Assembly (NCBI RefSeq): GCF_019801965.1
Contig: NZ_JAHVIA010000001.1
Location: 735,966-799,965 of the forward strand
DNA length: 64,000 bases
Origin: Salipiger bermudensis
GTDB taxonomy: Bacteria; Pseudomonadota; Alphaproteobacteria; Rhodobacterales; Rhodobacteraceae
Direction of reading: 5' to 3'
Numbering within the stretch: the first letter of the stretch is position 1; every line of letters begins with the position of its first letter. Positions 57,595-64,000 of the stretch are shown here, piece by piece. The position numbers and the translations under genes were made by a program. Below the pieces are notes generated by a model, which made no database searches, was not told where the DNA came from, and saw only the letters and a program-made list of their open reading frames with translations.

Positions 57595-58713
57595 TTACCC
57601 GGCCAAGGACGCGAGCAGGCTGTCCAGCTCGGCTTGGGTCGGGGTCCGCGGGTTGCTGGCCGTGCAGGCATCGGCCAGGGCCGCCGCTGCGATCTCGGAT
57701 CGGATGCGGCAGAATTCGTTGAGGTCGACCCCCATGCCCTTCAGCGTCGAAGGGATGCCGAAGCGCTTGTTGAGCGCCTCGATCTCGCGGGTCAGGGCGC
57801 GCACGCCGGCGCGCGGGCTCGGCACGTCGAGGCCGATGCGGCGGGAGATGCGGGCATAGCGCCGGGCGGTCTTGGGCGCTTCGGCGTTCCACGCGATCAG
57901 CACTGGCAGCAGCAGGGCGTTGAGCCGCCCGTGCACCAGGTGCAGCCGGCCACCCAGCGCATGGGCCAGCCCGTGGTTGAGGCCGAGCCCGGCATTGGTG
58001 AAGGCGATGCCCGCGAGGCAGGAGGCCTGGTGCATGGCGTCGCGCGCCTCCATGTCGTCGCCATCCTCGTAGGCGCGCGGCAGGTAGCCGAAGGCGAGCT
58101 CCAGCGCCTTCTCGGCGCAGGCATCGCTGAAATTGTTGGCCCCGGTGGAGACCACCGCCTCGATGGCGTGGGTGATCACGTCCATGCCGGTATCGGCGGT
58201 GACCCTGGCCGGCGCGGTGCGCACCAGCTCCGGATCGAGAAGCGCGATGTCGGGCACCAGCTCCTGCGAGACCAGCGGGAATTTCAGCCCCTTGGCGGGG
58301 TCGGAAACCACGGCGTAGGCGGTCACCTCCGAGCCGGTGCCGCTGGTCGTCGGGATGGCGACGAGCTGGATCCGGTGATCGCTGTCGAAGCCGCGCACGA
58401 TGGCGAGGATCGCCTTGGCGGCATCGATCGGCGAGCCGCCTCCCAGGGCCACGATGGCGTCGGGCTTGAAATTCTCGAACATCCGCGCCCCGCGCTGCAC
58501 CACCTCGAGCGGGCTCTCGGGGGCGGCATCCTCGAAGACCTGCACCTCGGCGTCGCGCAGGTGGTGCATCACCCGCTGGAGCGCGCCGGAGCCGGCCAGG
58601 AAACTGTCGGTGACGATGCCCACGCGCTGGCCGCCAAACGCTTCCAGACGGTCGAGCAGCCCGGGGCCGAAGACGATCTCGGTCTTGGGATGGAAACTGG
58701 TGTAGCGGGTCAT
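57595..58713 (-). CDS. Iron-containing alcohol dehydrogenase, PduQ-like
   Basis: 372 residues from the ATG at 58713. NAD-binding GGGSPIDAAKAI, AIPTTSGTGSEVT and the iron-ligand region GLGLNHGLAHALGGRLHLVHG are those of family III alcohol dehydrogenases; overall order follows PduQ. It reduces the aldehyde to alcohol and regenerates NAD for the aldehyde dehydrogenase inside the shell. No obvious targeting helix. Separated from the dehydratase by a structured 142-base gap. Confidence 0.93.
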   Translation of the reverse strand: MTRYTSFHPKTEIVFGPGLLDRLEAFGGQRVGIVTDSFLAGSGALQRVMHHLRDAEVQVFEDAAPESPLEVVQRGARMFENFKPDAIVALGGGSPIDAAKAILAIVRGFDSDHRIQLVAIPTTSGTGSEVTAYAVVSDPAKGLKFPLVSQELVPDIALLDPELVRTAPARVTADTGMDVITHAIEAVVSTGANNFSDACAEKALELAFGYLPRAYEDGDDMEARDAMHQASCLAGIAFTNAGLGLNHGLAHALGGRLHLVHGRLNALLLPVLIAWNAEAPKTARRYARISRRIGLDVPSPRAGVRALTREIEALNKRFGIPSTLKGMGVDLNEFCRIRSEIAAAALADACTASNPRTPTQAELDSLLASLAG

Positions 58714-58747
58714 CGGAGCACCTTTGCGCCACAATTCGGAAGGGTCC

Positions 58748-58845
58748 GGGGGGCGGTCACCGGCGGTGGCTGCGGGCGCGAAGAACCGTCGCCGGTTCCT
58801 GCCCCCCGAGATCGGTCCCCGCGCAGAGAGCATGCGCGGGAACCG
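58748..58845 (-). other. Structured intercistronic region between dehydratase and alcohol dehydrogenase
   Basis: Directly after the dehydratase stop (minus strand) lies a 13-bp hairpin with one G-T pair (arms 58813-58825 and 58833-58845, 7-base loop). Beyond it GGGGGGC (58748) and GCCCCCC (58801) can close a second, larger structure that contains AACCG/CGGTT. There is no T run. It may protect the 3' end of the dehydratase message or attenuate downstream genes. Confidence 0.55.
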
Positions 58846-58855
58846 AGAGGCGCGC

Positions 58856-61390
58856 TCAGAACTGCTGTTCCGTGCGGCTGATGATGTCGTCCTGCACTTC
58901 CTTGGCGAGCACGACGAACTGGGCGCTGTAGCCGGCGACCCTGACCACGAGGTCCTTGTGGGCTTCGGGGTTCTTCTGGGCGTCGAGCAGCGTCTCACGG
59001 TCGATCACGTTGAACTGCACGTGCATGCCCTTGTGATCGAAGTAGGAACGGATCAGCGACGCGAAGTTCTGCAGCCCGGCATCCCCGGCAAGGGCGGAGG
59101 GCAGGAACTTCTGGTTGTAGAGGGTCCCGTTCGAGGCAATGAAGTGGTCGAGCTTGGCCACCGAGTTGGCCGCGGCGGTCGGGCCGTTGGTGTCCTTGCC
59201 CTGACGCGGCGAGACCCCGTCGGCGAGCGGTGCCTTGGCGGGCCGCCCGTCGGGCAGCGCGCCGACGTCCTTGCCGAACAGCACGTTGGCCGACACCGGG
59301 TAGATCCCGGCCTGGAATTGGCCGCCGCGCGGGTTGGTGTATTTCTCCACTTCCTTGCAGTAGATCTGGGCGCATTTCCGCGCGATCAGGTCCACCTCGT
59401 CGAGGTCGTTGCCGAAGGCTGGCGCGGTGTCGAGCAGGCGCTGGATCTTGGCAAAGCTCGAGTCGTTGGCCGGGGCCTCGGACTGGGCGAGGGTGCGATA
59501 GACCTCGTCCTTGAGCGTGGTGACATCGGTCGAGCCGCTATGGGCCAGCACCTTGCGCACCGCGGCATAGACCTGCTCTTCCGAGAGGTCGGCAGGCGCG
59601 GCCGCCGGCGAGTTCTGACCCGCGGCCATGCCGAAGTTGGCGTCGAGCGCCGCTTTCAGCTCGGACATGGTGATCTTCTTCTCGTCGAAGACGAACTTCT
59701 TCATCGCGCTGACCGAGTCGCCGGTGTCGGCGACACCGAAGGCCTGCGGGCCGGTAAAGTTGTAGATCGCACCGCCTTCCTGCACCGATTTGCCGCGTCC
59801 CATGCAATCGTCGACCATGGCCGACAGGAACGGCAGCGGGCAGCGCTCGGCATGGGCGAGGTCGACGCAGTTGTCGGCTTCGGCCAGGTACTTGACGAAA
59901 TAGGCCATCTGGCCGCTGAAGGCTTCGTAGAAGTCCTCGAGCGAGGCCCAGTCGACCATCGGCCTGGTTTTTGGACCAAGCTGGGTGTCGCCCACCTTGC
60001 CGGCGTTCATGGTGATTTCGAGCACCTTGGCGACGTTGAAGAAGGCGGCGTCATGCCAGCCCTCGGTGCGGTGGATCGCCTGCGGCTCGACGCAGCCGAC
60101 GATGCCGTAGTCGCGGGCATCCTCAAGGGTCACGCCGCGGTTCTGCAGCGCCGGGATGATCACCTCGTCGTTGTAGACCGCAGGCACCCCGAGCCCGAGC
60201 CGGACCACTTCGGCGGCACGGTGCAGGAACTCGTCGGGCGTGCCCTGCCAGACGCGGATCGAGAAGGACGGGGCCGGCAGACGGACGTGCGACACCGCTT
60301 CCATGCACATGTAGGACACGTCGTTGGTGGCATCGAGCCCGTCGCTGTCCTGGCCGCCGACGCAGAGGTTCTGGAACACGGCGTAGCCGGCAAAGGCTTG
60401 GGCCGAGCCCTCGTCACGGGTCTTGTTGACGTCGTTGAGCTTGATCCAGATGCAGTCGACCAGCTCCTGGGCGAATTCGCGGCTGATCCCCTTATCCGCC
60501 TGGAGATAAGGATTCATGTACTGATCGAACCGACCCGGCGAAATCGAGTGACCCGAGGATTCGATCTGCAGCATGGACTGCACGAACCACATCGACTGGC
60601 AGGCTTCCCAGAAGGTCCGGGCGCCGTTTTCCGGCACGCGCCAGCAGTTCTTGGCGATCTGCTCGAGCTCGGCCTTGCGGGTCGGATCGCTCTCGGTGCG
60701 GGCCAGCTCCTCGGCCTTCTCGGCATAGCGATGGGCGAAGTTGATGGCGGCGTTGTAGGTGATGATGATGGCGTTGTAGAACTGCTCTTTCTTGATCGAC
60801 TCCGGGTCCATCCGATCGAGCGTCTCAAGCGCCATGACCGCGTCAGCGATCACCCCCTTGAAACCCTCGTCGAGGATCTTGCCATAATCGACGCAGACGT
60901 GGCCGACACCGCCGTAGAAGTAGTTGCCCACGGTGAACACGCCGTTGGCGATGCAGTCCTTGGCCTCTTTCGACATGTAGGACGAGGCGAGATCGCTGGT
61001 GGTCTTGCCGGGCCAGTACTTGAAGGCCTCGTGCAGCTGCTGCGCGGTCTCTTTCGGGATCTCGAACGGATCGGCCACGCGGGTGGCCATGGTCTCGAAT
61101 TCCTTCTCGACCCAGTCGAACGAAAACTCCGGGCAGATCTCGGTCGAGCGCGGGTTGCGGGTGATCGCCCCGACGATCAGCTCGTCGTCGCGGATCGTCA
61201 CCGGAAGCTCGTTGAAGATCTTCTCCGCCACCTTGGCGCGCCGCGTGATCGCCGGCAGCCCCTCGGTTTCCTTGTAGGCTTCGGTCGCGAGGACCGCGCG
61301 GTCGGCCTCGACGTATGGGCGGGCGTTCAGGATCTGCGCCTTCAGCCGCTGCACACGCTCGGTCGGTTGTGAAAAGCCCTTCTCAATCAT
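58856..61390 (-). CDS. Glycyl radical diol dehydratase (propanediol/glycerol dehydratase, B12-independent)
   Basis: 844 residues. The glycyl radical site is Gly820 in RVAGYSAQF; the thiyl Cys433 and Glu435 are in YGIVGCVEPQ. His164 (GVGHVCVDYG), His281-Ser282 (SGHSISP) and Asp447 (TEGWHDAAF) have the same numbers as in clostridial glycerol dehydratase, as recalled. Gly820 and Tyr697 are shifted by 57, placing a 57-residue insertion near residues 586-645. The pattern fits diol dehydratase, not choline lyase. It converts 1,2-propanediol to propionaldehyde or glycerol to 3-hydroxypropionaldehyde; sequence cannot separate these. GGAGGAAACC precedes the ATG. Oxygen-sensitive when activated. Confidence 0.95.
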   Translation of the reverse strand: MIEKGFSQPTERVQRLKAQILNARPYVEADRAVLATEAYKETEGLPAITRRAKVAEKIFNELPVTIRDDELIVGAITRNPRSTEICPEFSFDWVEKEFETMATRVADPFEIPKETAQQLHEAFKYWPGKTTSDLASSYMSKEAKDCIANGVFTVGNYFYGGVGHVCVDYGKILDEGFKGVIADAVMALETLDRMDPESIKKEQFYNAIIITYNAAINFAHRYAEKAEELARTESDPTRKAELEQIAKNCWRVPENGARTFWEACQSMWFVQSMLQIESSGHSISPGRFDQYMNPYLQADKGISREFAQELVDCIWIKLNDVNKTRDEGSAQAFAGYAVFQNLCVGGQDSDGLDATNDVSYMCMEAVSHVRLPAPSFSIRVWQGTPDEFLHRAAEVVRLGLGVPAVYNDEVIIPALQNRGVTLEDARDYGIVGCVEPQAIHRTEGWHDAAFFNVAKVLEITMNAGKVGDTQLGPKTRPMVDWASLEDFYEAFSGQMAYFVKYLAEADNCVDLAHAERCPLPFLSAMVDDCMGRGKSVQEGGAIYNFTGPQAFGVADTGDSVSAMKKFVFDEKKITMSELKAALDANFGMAAGQNSPAAAPADLSEEQVYAAVRKVLAHSGSTDVTTLKDEVYRTLAQSEAPANDSSFAKIQRLLDTAPAFGNDLDEVDLIARKCAQIYCKEVEKYTNPRGGQFQAGIYPVSANVLFGKDVGALPDGRPAKAPLADGVSPRQGKDTNGPTAAANSVAKLDHFIASNGTLYNQKFLPSALAGDAGLQNFASLIRSYFDHKGMHVQFNVIDRETLLDAQKNPEAHKDLVVRVAGYSAQFVVLAKEVQDDIISRTEQQF

Positions 61391-61422
61391 GGTTTCCTCC
61401 AGGCTAAGCTGCCATTCTTCCT

Positions 61423-62013
61423 TCAGGACAGGGTTTCGGGAGCGACGCGCTGCACGAAGGCGCGCAGCAGCCCCGGATGCCCGGGCCATGCCGGGGACGT
61501 CACGAGGTTTCCGTCGATGATGGTCTCGTCTGGCGCCACGGCGACGAAGCTGCCGCCGACAGCGCGGATCTCGGGCTCCACCGCCGGGTAGGCCGTGAGC
61601 CGGCGGCCCTCAAGCACGCCGGCCGCGGTCAGGATCTGCGCGCCGTGACAGATCGCGGCGATCGGTTTGCCCGTCACCGCGAAGGCACGCACCAGCTGCA
61701 GCACCGCTTGGTCGAGCCGCAGATACTCGCAGGCACGACCGCCCGCGATATAGAGCCCGGCATAGTCCGAAGCCTCGACCAGCCCGAAGCTCGCGGTGAG
61801 GCGGAACAGGTGGCCGGGTTTCTCGCTATAGGTCTGGTCGCCCTCGAAGTCGTGGATCGCCGTCTTGATGACGTCGCCACGGCGCTTGCCCGGACAGACC
61901 GCATCCACCGAGAGCCCCAGCATGATCAGCGCCTGGAACGGCACCATCACCTCGTAATCCTCGGAGTAGTCTCCGACGATCATCAGGATGCGTGTGTCGT
62001 GAGGGGCGTTCAT
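61423..62013 (-). CDS. DJ-1/PfpI family protein, first gene of the microcompartment operon
   Basis: 196 residues. Nucleophile Cys122 in [10 protein letters not shown] and Glu in [16 protein letters not shown] mark the DJ-1/PfpI fold. Relatives act on reactive aldehydes such as methylglyoxal or repair glycated proteins. It lies 32 bases upstream of the dehydratase gene and shares its promoter region, so an aldehyde-defence role is a reasonable inference. No targeting helix is visible, suggesting it acts in the cytosol. Confidence 0.85.
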   Translation of the reverse strand: MNAPHDTRILMIVGDYSEDYEVMVPFQALIMLGLSVDAVCPGKRRGDVIKTAIHDFEGDQTYSEKPGHLFRLTASFGLVEASDYAGLYIAGGRACEYLRLDQAVLQLVRAFAVTGKPIAAICHGAQILTAAGVLEGRRLTAYPAVEPEIRAVGGSFVAVAPDETIIDGNLVTSPAWPGHPGLLRAFVQRVAPETLS

Positions 62014-62200
62014 TTCCGTGACCTTCCCGGTGTCGCTTTCGCCCTGAAGAAGTGCGCCCGAAAGCCGGTTTGGACAACGCGAGGAAATTGACAATGGCAG
62101 GTGATCTTTTGCCCGGCGCGGAACAGCCAATAAAACAAGGCGGAGTCCGACCTGTCTTTTCAATTCGCAACCCGTGCGGGAGATCACGGCTTTCAGAGAC

Positions 62201-62250
62201 GGGTAATTTCTTGCCTCGACCGGGGTATTTCTTGTCCCCGCGGGGACAAG
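62201..62250. promoter_or_regulatory. Phased direct repeats and perfect palindrome upstream of the microcompartment operon
   Basis: The 654-base gap 62014-62667 has no gene. On the minus strand CAAGAAAT occurs twice (62206-62213 and 62227-62234), exactly 21 bases apart, each followed by TACCC-type sequence. Overlapping the second copy is a perfect 20-bp palindrome CTTGTCCCCGCGGGGACAAG (62231-62250). Helically phased direct repeats are typical AraC-family operators, so the YesN-type regulator of the locus is the likely binder. The -10/-35 elements could not be assigned. Confidence 0.6.
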
Positions 62251-62380
62251 CTCTGCCTGGCTCAGGCCGCCCGCGAAGGGTTGGGCAAGGAGCCCGATGG
62301 GATTGCCCATCAATTTAGATCTTAGAAACATAGACTTACAGGAACACCGAAGGCAGATGGCCACGGATCAGAGAAGGTGA

Positions 62381-62400
62381 CAAGAATAAGCCTCTTCTTG
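62381..62400. promoter_or_regulatory. Inverted CAAGAA repeat in the same divergent region
   Basis: CAAGAA-N8-TTCTTG is a perfect 6-bp inverted repeat whose half site matches the CAAGAA core of the phased repeats 150 bases away. It could serve the divergent membrane-protein gene or form a loop with the first site. Function inferred. Confidence 0.4.
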
Positions 62401-62667
62401 GCAAATCCGTCTCGTTGACCGAAAGCGACCCGACCTCCTATTTCAATGACGACTTGCGCTCAGAAACCGCAAGCCGGCCCGTTGGCAGTCATGCACCGCA
62501 AAACGTGCAAACCCGACCCGTGACTCTTCGAGTTCCGGGAGCGGTGTTTCTGTGTCTGGTCGGTATCGGGAGGAATTGAGGCGGCAAGCGAAACACGAAC
62601 GGGCATTCCTTCGCGAGTCACAGTCCATTTCCCGCGAGACATGCCGGAAATCTGAAAAGAGGACACA

Positions 62668-63582
62668 ATGACTGCACTCGGTTTACTCGCCGCCTTCGGG
62701 GCCGGCATATTCGGGGCCGCCATCGGCGCGCTGCCGGCCTTTGCCTTCGTCGGACTGCTGACCCTGTTCGGAGCGGCCATCCAGCTGGCCATCCTGCCCG
62801 AGGCCACGGACTTCTTCACCAACATCCCCTTCGGCGTCTTCGGCCCGCATGTCGGGGGCTTCGCCGCCGGCGTCGCCGCCGCCGCCTATGCCGCCAAGAA
62901 GGGCAAGCTCGACAGCGGCCGCAACATCGTCACCGCAGGAATGGGGCTCAACAGCCCCGACGTGCTGGTGGTCGGCGGCCTGTTCGGCATCGTCGGCTAC
63001 GTCATCATGTGGGGGCTCACCTTCGTTCCGAACTTCAGCCCCGAGCTGGCCTGGACCGACCTGCCCGGACTGACGGTGGTGATCTCGGGCATCATCGCCC
63101 GATTCATCTGGGGCAGTTGCGGGCTTTGCGGCAAGGCCGAGCCCGGCCGCGGCTTCTTCCAGCCGACCGACGCCACGAAATGGCTGGTGTTCCAGAGTGA
63201 CACCACGCAATTGCTGGTCATCGGCCTTGGCGGAGGCCTGTTCGCCGGCTGGCTCGGCCTGACCTATGGCGGCACCGGGGTGATGCTGGCCTTCGGCCTC
63301 GCCGCGGCAAGCCTGATGTTCCTCACCGTCGGCGTGCTGACCCCGGTGACACACCACATCATGCTCCCCGCCGCCATCGTCGGCGCGGCCTCCGGCAGCC
63401 TGATCTGGGCCGGCCTCGCGGGCCTGCTCTGCGCCTTCCTCGGGGAGTTCTTCGCCCGCGTCTTTCTCGACCACGGCGACACCCATATCGACCCGCCCGC
63501 CTGCACCATTGCGGCGACGACGCTGCTGTTCAACTTCCTGACCTATGTGGGGCTCTGGACGATGATCCCGATGCCGCTTTGA
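62668..63582 (+). CDS. Multi-pass membrane protein divergent from the microcompartment operon
   Basis: 304 residues with roughly eight to nine hydrophobic, Gly/Ala-rich helices (for example LLAAFGAGIFGAAIGALPAFAFVGLLTLFG, VLVVGGLFGIVGYVIMWGLTFV, LAFGLAAASLMFLTVGVLTPV). Cytoplasmic or periplasmic loops contain WGSCGLCGKAEPG and FLDHGDTHIDPPACT. I do not recognise the family with confidence. The shared regulatory region with the microcompartment genes suggests a transporter for the diol, the alcohol or the acid product. AAGAGGACAC precedes the ATG. Confidence 0.7.
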   Translation: MTALGLLAAFGAGIFGAAIGALPAFAFVGLLTLFGAAIQLAILPEATDFFTNIPFGVFGPHVGGFAAGVAAAAYAAKKGKLDSGRNIVTAGMGLNSPDVLVVGGLFGIVGYVIMWGLTFVPNFSPELAWTDLPGLTVVISGIIARFIWGSCGLCGKAEPGRGFFQPTDATKWLVFQSDTTQLLVIGLGGGLFAGWLGLTYGGTGVMLAFGLAAASLMFLTVGVLTPVTHHIMLPAAIVGAASGSLIWAGLAGLLCAFLGEFFARVFLDHGDTHIDPPACTIAATTLLFNFLTYVGLWTMIPMPL

Positions 63583-63602
63583 ATTGGGTTGTTTCGCCTT
63601 TG

Positions 63603-63640
63603 ACAGACACCGGCGCGACCTTCGTGCCGGTGTTCTGTCT
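63603..63640 (+). terminator. Hairpin downstream of the membrane-protein gene
   Basis: ACAGACACCGGC pairs with GCCGGTGTtCTGTCT (one bulged T), 20 bases after the stop. The following GTGGCTTTGGGG is not a proper T run. From 63641 to the tRNA terminator I see no gene. Confidence 0.55.
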
Positions 63641-63829
63641 GTGGCTTTGGGGAGCCAACCGCGAACCGCTTTGCCCGAACCGAGAGACGGTTGCGCTGGC
63701 GGAGGGAAGACTGCAGCACCGATCAGACGGCTCCGACGCGACAGCATAGAGACGGCAGGTCGAACCGAGGCCGGTTTCTTGCCTTCTGCTGACGAACAGG
63801 TGAGCTGGATGGCCAGGATCCAGGGCGAT

Positions 63830-63867
63830 AAAACACAAAAAGCCGCCAGACGTGTGTCGGCGGCTTT
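63830..63867 (-). terminator. Rho-independent terminator of the initiator tRNA gene
   Basis: On the minus strand AAAGCCGCC and GGCGGCTTT form a 9-bp stem followed by TTGTGTTTT, 15 bases after the tRNA 3' end. The plus strand also has a T-rich flank (GTTGTTTTTT), so it may act both ways. Confidence 0.8.
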
Positions 63868-63881
63868 GTTGTTTTTTGATT

Positions 63882-63958
<77 letters not shown>

Positions 63959-64000
63959 GCAATTTTGACCCTCGAGGGTGATTTGATCGAGGGTTTATCG

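Noticed and set aside
58724..61372. An 882-residue plus-strand frame opposite the glycyl radical dehydratase
   Set aside because: The dehydratase has every active-site motif in order on the minus strand; the plus frame has no recognisable fold and is a codon-bias artefact.
58856..61390. Choline trimethylamine-lyase (CutC) as identity of the glycyl radical enzyme
   Set aside because: The His164/His281-Ser282/Asp447 set and GVGHVCVDYG match glycerol/propanediol dehydratase, and the shell set is pdu/grp-like.
62014..62667. A small protein gene in the divergent region upstream of the microcompartment operon
   Set aside because: Short open frames exist on both strands but none has a ribosome-binding site or protein-like composition; the region is better explained as regulatory.

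Overview
The window is high-GC DNA with the gene content of an alphaproteobacterium of the family Rhodobacteraceae (roseobacter type). The evidence is the lepB-rnc-(…)-era-(…)-recO block, a glnK-amtB pair, a bacterial voltage-gated sodium channel with a TLESW filter, a two-domain ALDH16-type aldehyde dehydrogenase, a GlpR/GlpD/GlpK cluster, and an initiator tRNA whose anticodon stem carries A29:U41. Genus cannot be fixed from the sequence alone. I see no transposase, integrase, phage gene or CRISPR array.

Layout. 1-12.3 kb: mixed housekeeping genes (a truncated nuclease/phosphatase, an MscS channel, Map, SfsA, a MoCF-domain protein, GNAT, AhpD-like, OmpA-like, two LysR and one TetR regulator, YigZ-like, cupin, NavBac channel, PfpI). 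12.3-16.6 kb: glycerol catabolism, glpD-glpK divergent from glpR, with GlpR-like operator repeats between them. 16.7-24.1 kb: the lepB-rnc-era-recO-pgsA-moaD-moaE block. 24.2-29.5 kb: a FadR-type regulator, amtB-glnK with tandem NtrC-like sites, and a class A PBP. 29.6-34 kb: ALDH16, rsfS (preceded by a candidate leader peptide), rlmH, uppP. 34.2-42.4 kb: gltD, two small genes, gltB, mtgA. 42.9-46 kb: a PAS/Cache sensor kinase with a FixJ-type regulator.

46.0-63.6 kb: a glycyl-radical-enzyme bacterial microcompartment (GRM) locus, the outstanding feature. One long minus-strand run reads DJ-1/PfpI protein, glycyl radical diol dehydratase, PduQ-like alcohol dehydrogenase, three shell genes (PduA-like, PduB-like, a tailed BMC-H), PduL, EutJ, a flavoprotein, an EutN-type vertex protein, a GlcG/PduO-C protein, a CoA-acylating aldehyde dehydrogenase, a GrpU-like shell protein, the radical-SAM activase, a locus-borne S-adenosylmethionine synthetase, a PocR-domain sensor kinase and an AraC-type response regulator. 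A multi-pass membrane protein of unknown function is transcribed divergently. The enzyme set predicts B12-independent dehydration of 1,2-propanediol (or glycerol) to an aldehyde inside a protein shell. The aldehyde would then be dismutated to the alcohol and to acyl-CoA/acyl-phosphate, with CoA and NAD recycled inside. The active-site residues match glycerol/propanediol dehydratases rather than choline lyase. GRM loci of this general class are known, so the locus is not wholly new. Less familiar points are the 57-residue insertion in the dehydratase that looks like an internal cargo-targeting module, three candidate targeting helices on the aldehyde dehydrogenase, metK overlapping the sensor kinase as TGATG, and a phased CAAGAAAT repeat plus a perfect 20-bp palindrome upstream.

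The window ends with an initiator tRNA-Met gene on the minus strand and its terminator.
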